From NCBI GenBank assembly GCA_016630955.3, contig CM050000.1, positions 1,240,001 through 1,304,000 on the forward strand: a stretch of DNA of 64,000 bases, read 5' to 3'. Numbering within the stretch: the stretch's first letter is position 1; the number at the start of each line of letters is the position of its first letter. This stretch comes from Didymella arachidicola. Lineage: Eukaryota; Ascomycota; Dothideomycetes; Pleosporales; Didymellaceae. Below, piece by piece: positions 48,644-58,748 of this stretch. The notes beneath the pieces were generated by a model. It searched no databases. It saw only the letters and a program-made list of their open reading frames with translations, and had not been told where the DNA came from. Both the position numbers and the translations under genes were made by a program.

Positions 48644-49001
48644 CTAGCTCGAAGGTTGGGTTTGAGATCCAAAGACAAACTTGATAACTTAGGTTGAACA
48701 CGAACTATAAGGGTTTTGTTCCTATATGCTATATACTAAAGAGATATGCAGTGTGCTCAGTACCTGTAAGGTACTGATCATACTGATCGTTGATCTCACT
48801 GATCACTGATCGCACTGAGCACTGATCACACCGATCATTGCCAAGACTTTTGATCAGTGTCACGTGACGTGATGTCGTTCGCAGAGTCGAAGCGTTGCCC
48901 TGTCTTTCCTTGTAGTTGCCCATGCTGCCAACTCCTGCTGTGCCGTACTGGGGTGTAATACTCGTTGTGATCCTTCGTGTTCCGCGGATCGTAACACCTA
49001 C

Positions 49002-50052
49002 TCTCTAGCCTTTAATCTGCTTAATAAAGTGCCTAAGCTAGGCTACACTAAGCTTGTTAGTAGTCTAGCTGTTATTACTTACCCTAATGCGCTATTAGGG
49101 CTTTAAATTAGGGAACTAAGCTTTGTTGTAGTTCTTCGCTTTAAAGATAAGGTAGGGCGCGATTACCTAGCCTATTGCGTTAATTGTAGCAATTAGAGTT
49201 ACCTACTTACAATCTCCCTGCTAGACTCTAGTAGGCTTAGTACGTCTCTCTAATACAGTAACTACTTTAACTCGACTTCCAACGCCTATAGTAAAGCTAG
49301 TCTTGTTAAAGTTGTAGGTATCTTTGTCTAGGATACCGTACTTAGCCTTAACGTTCTATACTAGGTTAAACTAGGGCTTAACAACAGCTAGGTTGCTGCA
49401 GAGGACTCTCTAGCAATCCCTCTATTAAGTTATTTGCGATTTTACTCTAGGCTCGCGTTTAACAAAGTTTAAGGCCTATTATAAGCTAATAGGGCCTACG
49501 TTATGTGCAGCGCGCAGTTAATTAGCTATATCTTTAACCTAACAAAGCGTTAGGCTAGATCCTTGCTAGTTAAGCTTCCTTATATACTTTATAAGGGTCT
49601 GCTCTTCTGCCTTAGTAAGATTCGATAATTTAGGGTAGGTATCGCGTGTTAATCGCGTTCTAGCGCGTTAGCGGCAGAGAGTTGCCTCTAAGACCTTATA
49701 AACTACAGCAGCGCGTTACACGCTTAGTTCTTAAGGTTTTTTAATTGCTTAGAGTGTAAGATTAATTCTCTCTTTATTTAGAAGTAATTTAAGGTCTAGT
49801 AGTTAATCTATTAAGGTTTAAAGGTAGGTAGACCTATCGGCTTATTAGGGCGCGTTACTTGCTTATCTGCGTTACTTGCTATGCACTTACGTTAGTAGTA
49901 AAAATTAAGTAAGTATATATAAAAGAGTTATTTAGTAAAGGCTATTAAGATAAAGTTAGTAAGATTAAAGAAGCTAAAGTTAAAAATAATAGTAAGAATT
50001 TTCTTAAACTATAAAACTTATATATAACTATAATAGGCGTAGGTAACTATAG
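49002..50052 (-). pseudogene. RIP-damaged pogo-like transposase relic, second part
   Basis: Continuation of 40533-41273. The stretch near 49030-49090 (AGCTTGTTAGTAGTCTAGC) parallels AGCTCGTTATTTGTCCAGCC near 52945 in the intact relative. Frequent CTA and TTA give minus-strand stops. The last ~200 bp are plain AT-rich. Confidence 0.65.
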
Positions 50053-50054
50053 TA

Positions 50055-51919
50055 ACGTACCTCACGGGTAAGTGGGCCACCCTGTCTAGTGGGCCACTTT
50101 TGCCAAGACCACACCAAAACTCTCTCCCTACACTAATGCCTCAACAACAAGGTCAATCAGACGCGTTAAAAGAAGCTCGGATACAGCTTGCACTTCAAGC
50201 TATCAAACAGGATGCGAATCTCTCCCTGCGACGCGTTGCAGCTATCTTCAACGTGCCCCGAACTACACTAGCCCAACGACGCGCTGGACAGCCCTCAAGA
50301 GTTGATTCTATGCCTAGCCGACGGTATCTGGATGAGCACGCAGAGGAGGCGATTGTTGATCACGTTCTTTACCTTATACAGCGAGGAGAACCCCCTCGCT
50401 TGTCAGATGTGGCTGATATGGCCAATTTGCTGCGACAAGAGCGTGGAATGGCCCCTGTTGGCCGAAATTGGCCCAGTACGTTTGTAAAGCGTCAACCAAG
50501 GCTAAAAGTAAAGTTTAGTCGCAAGTATGACTACAAGAGAGCCCTCTGCGAGGATCCTGAGATAATACAAGGCTGGTTCAGCCTAGTAGCTAATGTCAAA
50601 GCTAAGTACGGCATTGTGGACGAAGACACGTACAACTTTGACGAGACTGGCTTTGCAATGGGTCAGATTACCCCTGGAGCAGTGGTTGCAGACGTAGAGA
50701 ACCGAGGACGAGCAAAGCAGATACAGCCAGGCAATAAGGAGTGGGCTACGTTAATCTTAGGCGTAAATGCTGCAGGGTGGGCTATTCCACCCTTTATTAT
50801 CCTTAAAGCCAAAACCCACACCACCAACTGGTCTAAGGACAAAGATCTGCCCCAGGACTGGGTAATTGGGGTCTCTGAGAACGGCTGGACCAACAACGAG
50901 CTTGGTCTTGACTGGTTGAAGCACTTTAACAGGCATACTAAGGAGCGTACCTATGGGACCCACCGTTTGCTACTTATAGACGGCCATGAGAGCCACCAGG
51001 CCGCAGCATTCACCCAATACTGCAAAGAGAACAAGATTGTAACTCTTACAATGCCTGCGCACTCATCGCACCTCTTGCAGCTGCTTGATGTGGGTTGTTT
51101 TGCCCCTTTGAAGCGGGAGTACGGGCATCAGGTCAACAAGCTCTCGCGCAACCGGATCAACCACATAGACAAGCAGTCGTTCCTAGTATGCTTAAGAGCA
51201 GCATATAACGCGACTATCACCCCTAGCAACATCCAGGGAGGGTTCCGAGGCGCTGGATTGGTCCCCTTTGACCCAGAACGGGTCATATCAACCCTCAATG
51301 TGAGGCTGCGGACTCCATCACCCCAACTACCTACCAACAACGAGCCCTGGCAGTCCCAAACCCCCAAAAACCTGCTTGAATTTCAGTCGCAATCAACTCT
51401 AATTCGAGACAAGTATAAGAGGCAGCAGGGCAGCTCACCAAATTCAGTGTATAGTGCGCTAGAGCACTATGCAAAGGGGGGAGCAAAGGTAGCGCACCAG
51501 CTTGCGTTGATGAGAAAGGAACGTGATGAGCTTCGAGAGGCTCTAGCAGCTGCAACAGAGCGCAAATCACATAAAAGGAAGCGAATTCAAACAGGAGGGA
51601 GCATAACAGTTGAAGAGGCACAGCGTTTAACTGCTCTAAAGGAGTTTGGCGTGCGTGGTGATGGTAAGAAGCCAAAGAAGAGGATGCGCGCTGAAGGAGG
51701 TGAACTATCCCAACGACGGTGTGGAACGTGCGGAGAGACAGGGCACAACGCGCGAACGTGTAAATAACACTTATCTACCATGGACCTTGCCAGGACGTCT
51801 TCCTCAGAACCCCCATACGCGAGGTGCTGTTACTATACTACAATTTAATGTGAAGTTTGGTGTGGTCTTGGCAAAAGTGGCCCACTAGACAGGGTGGCCC
51901 ACTTACCCGTGAGGTACGT
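50055..51919 (+). mobile_element. Fot1/pogo-like DNA transposon, intact
   Basis: 1865 bp with perfect 64 bp inverted repeats (50055-50118, 51856-51919) starting ACGTACCTCACGGG, flanked by TA (50053-50054, 51920-51921). GTGGGCCAC occurs twice within each repeat, a likely transposase site. Confidence 0.93.
50136..51767 (+). CDS. Fot1/pogo-like DDE transposase with C-terminal zinc knuckle
   Basis: 543 residues. The ATG at 50136 (MPQQQGQSDA) is chosen because the longer in-frame extension begins at a TTG inside the inverted repeat. Helix-turn-helix (FNVPRTTLAQRRAGQPSR), CENP-B-type domain, then catalytic Asp in YNFDETGF, LIDGHESH and LLQLLDVGCF. In the third motif the usual Pro is replaced by Leu, but the Asp is kept. 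The C terminus ends in a CCHC knuckle, CGTCGETGHNARTC. No interruptions. Its inverted repeats differ from those of its two neighbours downstream, so it should act on a different set of elements. Confidence 0.93.
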   Translation: MPQQQGQSDALKEARIQLALQAIKQDANLSLRRVAAIFNVPRTTLAQRRAGQPSRVDSMPSRRYLDEHAEEAIVDHVLYLIQRGEPPRLSDVADMANLLRQERGMAPVGRNWPSTFVKRQPRLKVKFSRKYDYKRALCEDPEIIQGWFSLVANVKAKYGIVDEDTYNFDETGFAMGQITPGAVVADVENRGRAKQIQPGNKEWATLILGVNAAGWAIPPFIILKAKTHTTNWSKDKDLPQDWVIGVSENGWTNNELGLDWLKHFNRHTKERTYGTHRLLLIDGHESHQAAAFTQYCKENKIVTLTMPAHSSHLLQLLDVGCFAPLKREYGHQVNKLSRNRINHIDKQSFLVCLRAAYNATITPSNIQGGFRGAGLVPFDPERVISTLNVRLRTPSPQLPTNNEPWQSQTPKNLLEFQSQSTLIRDKYKRQQGSSPNSVYSALEHYAKGGAKVAHQLALMRKERDELREALAAATERKSHKRKRIQTGGSITVEEAQRLTALKEFGVRGDGKKPKKRMRAEGGELSQRRCGTCGETGHNARTCK

Positions 51920-51934
51920 TATTATTTTTATATA

Positions 51935-53789
51935 ACGTGTTTTACAAGCGAGTCGTCAATACAAGCGAGTCGTCAGCCCCACCAACTCTGTGCATCTCTT
52001 AACGCGTATATCTTAACAACGCAATAGTAAAGTATCTAGAAATTAATAGAGTAGATTAAGCAGTAGCTACAGCCTCTTTTTTGCATGTCCGTGAGTTGTG
52101 CCCAGTCTCCCTGCACCTCTTGCAGCGCGCCAGAGCCTGACGGCTAAGGCCTGATCGCTCTCCTCCATGACGCTCCTTACGAGCAAGCTGCTGATCTGCC
52201 TCACGTTGAGCAAGTATATCCTCTCCAGTCCCCTTTGTTAACACTCCTTGCTTCTGTATACGCTTCTTCTTGCGCTCCCTACGCTTTGACGCTGCTTTGT
52301 TAACCCTCTCAAGGCTAGCAATCCTTTCCTTCATCAGCTCAGCTGAGAGGATCATCATCTCAGCTCCTTTCTTAAGCTGGTCTATCTTCTCAATTATAGA
52401 AGCTGGTGACGAGCTCTTGTGCTGGCGTACGCGCTCACGAATTAGGCTTGATTGAGCCTCAAGCTCGCGGGCGTTGCTTGGAGTACGAGCCTCCCAGAGA
52501 GCCTCTGTGAGAGCCGCTGGTGGAGTAGGTGTACGTAGCTGTACGTCTAGCTTTGAGAGGACAGCCTCTGGCTGATAAGGTACTAGACCTGCTCCCCGGA
52601 AGGCTGAGCAGATATTGACTGGCGTAAACGATCGATTAAAGGCTGCCTTAAACGCAGGCAGAAACTCAAGCTTGGTGATGTGGTTGATGTGGTTGCGCAT
52701 CAGGCTCTCTACCTCACGACTATACGCGCGCTTTAACGGCGAGAAGCAGCCAACGTCAAGGGGCTGGAGTAGGTGAGACGAGTGAGGTGGCATACAGAGC
52801 GTGTAGATGTTGTGCTCCTTGCAGAGCTCCTGGAATCCAAGAGAGTGGTGGCTCTCGTGGCCGTCAAGGATAAGTAGGCGCCGCGCTCCTACTACACGAG
52901 CCTGAGTGTGAGCGTTAAAGTGCTTCAGCCACTCTACCCCAAGCTCGTTATTTGTCCAGCCATTGTCGCTAACTGCAATTGCCCAGTCGCGTGGGATCTC
53001 TGTCTCCTCATACCAGGCAGAGAGGTGGTACTTGCCAGCAAAGATTAGGAACGGTGGGACTGACCAGCCAGCAGCGTTGATAGCTGCTATTACTGTCACC
53101 CACTCACGGTCGCCAGGCTGAACAGTCTTTGGCCTGCCTCTCCTCTCTGATCCTGTCACAACAAGCTGCGTTGTGATCTTGCCCATCATAAAGCCAGCCT
53201 CGTCAAAGTTGTAGACGTCTTCGTCGCAGATGCCGTACTTGGCCTTTGTCTGCTCTACAAGCTGAAACCAGCCTTGGATAAGGACAGGATCCTCGCATAG
53301 AGCTCTCTGCCTGTCATACGCTCGGTTGAAACGCGTTGTTAGACTCTCTGTACGCTTAACGAAGTTGCGCGGCCAGTGGACGCCAACCTGACCAGCGCCG
53401 CGCGCAGCCAGCAGTCTATCAGCCATATCACGTACAGCTGCGTACGTAGGCGCAAATCCACGTAGATCTAGATCAAGCATGTATTTGACAATCACCTCCT
53501 CTTCTAGCTGGGTAAGCTTCTTTGAGTTGGGCTGGCAATCGCGTCGGGCAGGCTTCCCAGCGCGTCGGTCGCGCATTGTCATACGAGGGACGTTAAAGGC
53601 TAGAGCAGCGCGGCTTTCAGACTGAATCTGCTTTGAAACAATAGAATTAATAGCAAGCTGAACATCAGCTTCATTTGATAGTACTTGAGGGGCATAGCGT
53701 TGAGGCATGATGAAAAGACTTAAGGTGGTTGATCAAAGTTGGTGGGGCTGACGACTCGCTTGTATTGACGACTCGCTTGTAAAACACGT
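51935..53789 (-). mobile_element. Fot1/pogo-like DNA transposon, intact
   Basis: 1855 bp with perfect 53 bp inverted repeats (51935-51987, 53737-53789) starting ACGTGTTTTACAAG, flanked by TA (51933-51934, 53790-53791). The sub-motif ACAAGCGAGTCGTCA is doubled in each end. It lies only 15 bp from the previous element. Confidence 0.93.
52056..53708 (-). CDS. Fot1/pogo-like DDE transposase with C-terminal zinc knuckle
   Basis: 550 residues, uninterrupted. Helix-turn-helix (FNVPRMTMRDRRAGKPARR), CENP-B-type domain, catalytic Asp in YNFDEAGF, LILDGHESH and LLQPLDVGCF. A Lys/Arg-rich stretch and a CCHC knuckle (CKRCRETGHNSRTC) close the protein. It is closely related to the transposase at 22415 and to the broken one at 53925. 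Confidence 0.93.
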   Translation of the reverse strand: MPQRYAPQVLSNEADVQLAINSIVSKQIQSESRAALAFNVPRMTMRDRRAGKPARRDCQPNSKKLTQLEEEVIVKYMLDLDLRGFAPTYAAVRDMADRLLAARGAGQVGVHWPRNFVKRTESLTTRFNRAYDRQRALCEDPVLIQGWFQLVEQTKAKYGICDEDVYNFDEAGFMMGKITTQLVVTGSERRGRPKTVQPGDREWVTVIAAINAAGWSVPPFLIFAGKYHLSAWYEETEIPRDWAIAVSDNGWTNNELGVEWLKHFNAHTQARVVGARRLLILDGHESHHSLGFQELCKEHNIYTLCMPPHSSHLLQPLDVGCFSPLKRAYSREVESLMRNHINHITKLEFLPAFKAAFNRSFTPVNICSAFRGAGLVPYQPEAVLSKLDVQLRTPTPPAALTEALWEARTPSNARELEAQSSLIRERVRQHKSSSPASIIEKIDQLKKGAEMMILSAELMKERIASLERVNKAASKRRERKKKRIQKQGVLTKGTGEDILAQREADQQLARKERHGGERSGLSRQALARCKRCRETGHNSRTCKKEAVATA

Positions 53790-53802
53790 TATTTATATAT
53801 TA

Positions 53803-55646
53803 ACGTGTTTTATAAGCGAGTCGCCCACCCAAGCGAGTCGCCTACCTAACGCCGCCAACCCGCCTACGCAGCGACTTTGCGCAACACCACAACAATTAAC
53901 TACAGTTTATAGAGTATATTAATGCTATTCAGACGCATCGCTAGCATCTACGTCCTCTATTTCTACCTTGCAGGTACGGGAGTTGTGTCCAATCTTACCG
54001 CAACGCCCGCAGCGTCGCCCAACGCGCACCCTCTTCGCAGGCGTCTCGCCCTCACTACGACCCTTACCCTCCTTTTTAGCAATTAAGTCAGCTACTTTAC
54101 TAACTGTAAGGGTCTCCTCTGCGCGTATATAACGTTGTTTACGGGTCTTGCGCTTTGTAGACGCTTCTACAGCGTCTTAAAGGCGGCCCATTTCCTCCTG
54201 CATTAACACCATATTATAAGCTATCTGCTAAGCGCCCTTTGCCAACTGTTTAACCTGCTCATCTAAAGAACTTGCTAGAGACCCTCGATGAATTTGAATC
54301 CGCTTTTGGATCAGAGTTGACTGCTCCTCTACTTCGTGAGCGTTGCGTGGTGTCTTCGGCTCCCAGGCGACGTCGCTGGGTTTTGGTGGCGTTGGCGTGC
54401 GCAGGCGCACATCAAGCTTCGATAGCACAGCCTCTGGGTTGTGTGGGACTAGCCCAGCACCTCTAAAGCCTGCGCGAACGTTCTCTGCTGTAAACGTCTT
54501 CTCAAACGTTGCTTTAAAAGCTGGTAGGAAGGTTTCCTTGTTGATATGGTAGACACGACTGCGTGCCAAGGCCGAAACCTCGTCGCCATACAAGCGCTTC
54601 AGCGGCGAGAAGCAGGCAACGTCAAGTGGCTGCAGCAGGTGCGACGAGTGCGGGGGCATACAGAGAGTGATTATCTTCTTCTCTCTGCAGAGATCCTGGA
54701 AATTCACTGAGCAGTGGCTCTCATGGCCGTCAATTATAAGTAGCCGGTAGACCCTAACTAGCTTCGCATGCAAGTTGAAGTGTTTAAGCCAGGCAAGCGC
54801 CAAATTGTTGTTAGTCCAGCCAGTAGGACTAACATTAATAACCTAGTCCCGTGGCAGGTCCTCAGTAAACCAGTTAGAGATAAGAACCTTGCCTGCGAGG
54901 ATGAGGAACGGTGGGATAACCTTCCCCGTCGACCCGACGCCTTGTACCAGGGTAACCCACTCGCGATCGCCAGGCTGGAGTTTCTTGCGCTTCCTAGGCT
55001 TCTCTAAGCCCGTTACTACTAGTTGCGACGAGATCTTGCCCATCAGAAAGCCAGACTCGTTAAAGTTGTACATGTCCTCGTCTATAATACCGTACTTTGC
55101 CTTTATCGACTGAACAAGTGTGAACCAGGGCTGGATAACCGCCGGGTCCTCGCAGGCAGCTCGCTGGCGATCGTACGGGCGGGTCTATCGCTTTTGCAGC
55201 TCAGGTGTGCGTTTTATGAAGTTGTCAACCCAGTTCTTGCCAACAGGCTCCGCGTCGCGTGCGCGGAGCAGTCAATCAGCCATATCTTGTACAAGAAGCT
55301 TTGATGGGGATATCCCTCGTAGATCTTGCTCAAGTATACGTTCAACAATCGCCTCCTCTTCTAGCTTTGTTAGGCGCTTTGAGTTCGGCTCGCAGTCGCG
55401 TCGAGAGCGTCGTCCGGCGCGTCGATCGCGTACTGTTGTTCGGGGAACACTGTAGACTGCAGCAGCGCGTCTTAGGCTTTGAAATTGATTTGAGGTATAA
55501 TCAGAGATAGTAAGCTGTATATCGCATTCAGTATGTGCCTGTAGAGGCTGGCGTTGTTGTTGCATTGCGCGATGTTCCTGTGCAGGCGGGTTGGCGGCGT
55601 TAGGTGGGCGACTCGCTTGGGTGGGCGACTCGCTTATGAAACACGT
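53803..55646 (-). mobile_element. Fot1/pogo-like DNA transposon, RIP-damaged
   Basis: 1844 bp with 63 bp inverted repeats (53803-53865, 55584-55646), two mismatches that are both C against T, flanked by TA (53801-53802, 55647-55648). The sub-motif AAGCGAGTCGCC is doubled in each end. It lies 13 bp from the previous element. Confidence 0.92.
53925..55565 (-). pseudogene. Pogo-like transposase with five stop codons and no frameshift
   Basis: One frame of 546 codons runs from the ATG at 55565 to the TAG at 53925 with five internal stops: TGA at 55272, TAG at 55185, TAG at 54843, TAG at 54228 and TAA at 54177. At 54843 the intact relatives have Trp (TGG); the damage fits C-to-T/G-to-A point mutation. 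HTH, catalytic motifs (YNFNESGF, IIDGHESH, LLQPLDVACF) and the CCHC knuckle (CGRCGKIGHNSRTC) remain readable. In the first motif the catalytic Asp is Asn, another G-to-A change. Confidence 0.88.
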
Positions 55647-55648
55647 TA

Positions 55649-56058
55649 ACTACTAGCCTTCTTTAACTATAAGGCTTTTCTTAGCTTTTATATACTTTCT
55701 TTTATATAATTTAAATTATATAGTAGCTTTATTAGCTGCTTAAAGCTTAGTGTTCTCTTATTATACTAAAACTAGCTTATATATAATAATTACTACCCTC
55801 TTTATATAGTACTTAAGTATACTTAGTATAAAGTTTAGTAAGCTACTCTACTACCTCTTATACTTCTCTTAAAATAAAACTAATTATAATCTAAATTCTA
55901 GAGTATTACTTAGGTTTTATAACTACTAGAGCTTATTATTTATAGAGAATAGTAGTAATAGAGTATATAGCTTTATATTAAGAGTTAATATAACCTATTC
56001 TAGATTAAAAGAGACTAGTCCTACGCCTTAGAAGCCTTTTTAGATATTACTAGAGGTA
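55649..56058. other. Heavily RIPped AT-rich relic, left of copy D
   Basis: 410 bp of AT-rich sequence without ORFs. Together with 63215-63619 it forms one relic interrupted by copy D. Confidence 0.6.
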
Positions 56059-56063
56059 ATAGC

Positions 56064-56565
56064 TGTTACGATCACAGGAGAAGGGAAGCCACAAGTAGAC
56101 GAACGGACTCTACTGCAGTAGTGCGGGGTGACGCATATGTGTCCCACAAGTCACGTGACTGGTATCCCGCCAAGCACAAGTATCCCGGAGACCACAGGTA
56201 TCCCGGAGACCACAGGTATCCCGGAGACCACAGGTATCCCGGAGACCACAGGTATCCCGGAGACCACAGGTATCCCGGAGACTACAGGTACTCGGGATAC
56301 AGGAATAGTATATAGTACGTAGGAACACAACTCTTACAGTTCGTGTTCAACCTAAGTTTCAATCTACGATATTGGATCTCAACCAACCTTCGAGCTAGAC
56401 AGTCTACTCTGTACTACTCATTGTTAACCCCCCTGCTTTCAAGACTGACAGATCATATCTGTACACCTTATTGCAACCCCCACCTTGTGTCCCTGTTACT
56501 GTATTCATCCCTGAGAACCAACAGAACTAGTGCTTACGAGCTTTGCTTAAAGTACGACTTCAACA
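56064..56565 (+). repeat. 5' LTR of copy D
   Basis: 502 bp. U3 holds GTCACGTGAC (56150-56159), ATCCCGCCAAG (56164-56174) and six 18 bp units TATCCCGGAGACCACAGG (56181-56288). TATATAG at 56309, GTGTTCAA at 56343-56350; the complementary primer site is at 56568-56575. Confidence 0.93.
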
Positions 56566-56582
56566 TTTTGAACACCCCCAAG

Positions 56583-58748
56583 ATGAGTACTACCTCAGGA
56601 ACACGTGCTACCCCTAGCAACTCTACCAACAACCACGAGGATGACGACGTTGATATGGAGACCACTACTACTCGCAGCTTCGCTGTTGCTAAGCCCGACT
56701 TCTGGGATGGCAATCGCAGCAAGCTGGAGGACTGGCTCATTCAATGGGACCTCTACTTCATGTTTCAAGGAGAGAGGATCGCCGAAGAGAAACGCGTCAC
56801 CCTGGTTGCCAGCTACATGCGTGGAAAAGCTTTCACGTGGATCAAACCATTCCTCAAGCGCTATCACGACGTAGGAACGTCTACCGACATAGACGCGTGG
56901 TTCGAAGATTTCGACCAGTTCAAGGAACAGATTCGCCCAGTGTTTGGCGTGTCCAACGAACCAACGATCGCACGTCGCAAGATTCAGACTATCCGACAAG
57001 AGACGTCAGTCGCCGACTACGCCGCTGAGTTCCAACAGCTAGCCACGTACGCCGGATGGAACGACACCGCTTTGATGACTATGTTCCGACAGGGTCTTAA
57101 ACCTAAGGTCAAGGAGGAGCTCATGCGTACCGCAGCCTCCACGGACGATTTTGATTCCCTGGTCAATGAGTCTATCAACATCGACGTTAGACTACAGGAA
57201 CTCCAGCAAGAACTCCGAAACGATCCACGGGCACGCGTCCTCTTAACTGAACGACGCTCGCCACCACGCAACCCATGGCGCAACAACTTTAATCGCGGAC
57301 AACGCGGAGGTCGCTACCAATCCAACTCTGGACAACGCATCCATAACAACACGCAAAGTGGATACTACGGACCTGCGGCCATGGACCTATCTAACCTTAA
57401 CAAAGGACCCGATAGGTGGAACAAGAAGGAACAGGGCAGGGGCAGCAAGCCGGACAAGTCTTCAGTGACTTGTTACAGCTGTGGCAAAATAGGCCACTAT
57501 GCTCGTGATTGCCGCATGAAGAACAAAGTAGTTCGACAGCTTAACATGCTGACTACTGGCAACAACGAGACCAGTGAAGAATGGGAAATTCTCACTGAAG
57601 ACATGGGTCGTCTTATGGAAGACGAACATGAAGAGGAATCTGACAAAGGTGCAGACAGACTGGTGCGATCACCAACGCCTTACCCACACCCCCAGTGGAT
57701 CAAGAACGATCCTAGAAAACACCATGTGGTGGAATGCGATACCCGGGACGGCATCATTATTGTCGGCAAACGATACTACGGATCCTTCTACCAACACAAC
57801 GACAAATATTACTCAGAAGAAGGAAAGCGTCTACTCGTATGCGACAGAGCACAGGAGTCCTATACGCCGGTCTCGAGCGACCGAGCAACCCAGACTCATG
57901 CCTCCCAAGAAATCCGGATACCAGTTGTAAACCTTACGATTGTCAACAATATTCCTGAACATAAGAAGGAAGCACCACACCTGGCAATTCAGCCATCAGG
58001 CTCGCAGGATAGCGGGGACACGCGTGACTGGTCAATGGACGAAGACGTTGTAAGGGCTAGGCAGTGCCTACTTGACGATCCTGAAGCACTTGCCCAGTTC
58101 AATCAACAGGTCATCAACGTCCAGAAACCTGACAAGGAGTGGCATACGGAGGATTTCGCGAAATGGATGGACGAAGGCCAAGCAACACAGTCACACGTGG
58201 GCGAACCTGACTTCAGCCGACGAGTGGCCACGCCAACCTATAACTACGTGGCACAGCTACAACAAGATCTCCGGAACCCATGTCACCCTCAACTCCCAGC
58301 TATGCAGTGCTACCACGACGCCTGTAACGACCATCTGCAGTTCAAGGTAAACAGCCAGTGGTTTCCCAGCAAACCTAAGGGTTGCGAAGAATACTGGTGG
58401 AACTGCGCAGAGACCCTCTGCCCAGAACACCTTTGGGATAAGCGGACAAACCTCCACTTCCCTGGAATTACAAGCGTAGAGGAGATTGTGGACATGCATT
58501 GTGTACAGGACCAGGAGTGTTACCTTCGAGAGTGGGTTGAGTGTTTGAATCCTAAATGCAGGAAACACCGATCACTTAAATACCTAAGCGGCTTATTGCC
58601 CCATGACGAGTCTTTTTTAGACATGTGGCCAGTGAACGCCACCAGAAGACAGGACGAGGACGTTCCCTCAACAACGTCCAGGGCTCCCGGAATCGACGTC
58701 AGGATTCCAATGAGACCCATTCACTCATCAGATTCCCTGTCGTGCTAG
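56583..58748 (+). CDS. gag: Gag polyprotein of copy D
   Basis: 721 residues from the ATG at 56583; the frame is open further upstream only because it runs through the LTR. Capsid-type domain (FWDGNRSKLEDWLIQWDLYF), CCHC knuckle at 297 (CYSCGKIGHYARDC), and three C-X4-C-X2-H motifs at 576 (CYHDACNDH), 608 (CAETLCPEH) and 654 (CLNPKCRKH). The spacing of these motifs (32 and 46 residues) equals that in copy A although the protein is otherwise much diverged. T TTT TTA at 58613-58619 is in phase for a -1 shift. Confidence 0.93.
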   Translation: MSTTSGTRATPSNSTNNHEDDDVDMETTTTRSFAVAKPDFWDGNRSKLEDWLIQWDLYFMFQGERIAEEKRVTLVASYMRGKAFTWIKPFLKRYHDVGTSTDIDAWFEDFDQFKEQIRPVFGVSNEPTIARRKIQTIRQETSVADYAAEFQQLATYAGWNDTALMTMFRQGLKPKVKEELMRTAASTDDFDSLVNESINIDVRLQELQQELRNDPRARVLLTERRSPPRNPWRNNFNRGQRGGRYQSNSGQRIHNNTQSGYYGPAAMDLSNLNKGPDRWNKKEQGRGSKPDKSSVTCYSCGKIGHYARDCRMKNKVVRQLNMLTTGNNETSEEWEILTEDMGRLMEDEHEEESDKGADRLVRSPTPYPHPQWIKNDPRKHHVVECDTRDGIIIVGKRYYGSFYQHNDKYYSEEGKRLLVCDRAQESYTPVSSDRATQTHASQEIRIPVVNLTIVNNIPEHKKEAPHLAIQPSGSQDSGDTRDWSMDEDVVRARQCLLDDPEALAQFNQQVINVQKPDKEWHTEDFAKWMDEGQATQSHVGEPDFSRRVATPTYNYVAQLQQDLRNPCHPQLPAMQCYHDACNDHLQFKVNSQWFPSKPKGCEEYWWNCAETLCPEHLWDKRTNLHFPGITSVEEIVDMHCVQDQECYLREWVECLNPKCRKHRSLKYLSGLLPHDESFLDMWPVNATRRQDEDVPSTTSRAPGIDVRIPMRPIHSSDSLSC
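58613..58619 (+). promoter_or_regulatory. -1 ribosomal frameshift site of copy D, T TTT TTA
   Basis: Same heptamer and phase as in copy A, embedded in an otherwise substituted region (GACGAGTCTTTTTTAGACAT is conserved while flanking codons differ). Confidence 0.75.

Larger units (their letters stand above)
41274..48996 (-). mobile_element. Solo LTR (U3 type 4) split by copy C
   Basis: The LTR parts are 41274-41442 and 48649-48996 (517 bp together), with the 5 bp duplication CCTAC outside (41269-41273, 48997-49001). Copy C lies inside it. U3 holds a cluster of TGATCA-centred words (48775-48860) and GTCACGTGAC (48859-48868). It shows three layers: relic, then solo LTR, then copy C. Confidence 0.92.

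Noticed and set aside
56181..56288. Array resembling a CRISPR
   Set aside because: Units are contiguous 18-mers without spacers, inside an LTR of a eukaryotic element.
56121..56328. Repetitive small ORFs in the D LTR (YPGDHR and GLRDTC repeats)
   Set aside because: The 18 bp tandem unit is a multiple of three and stop-free in several frames, so these ORFs are by-products of the repeat.
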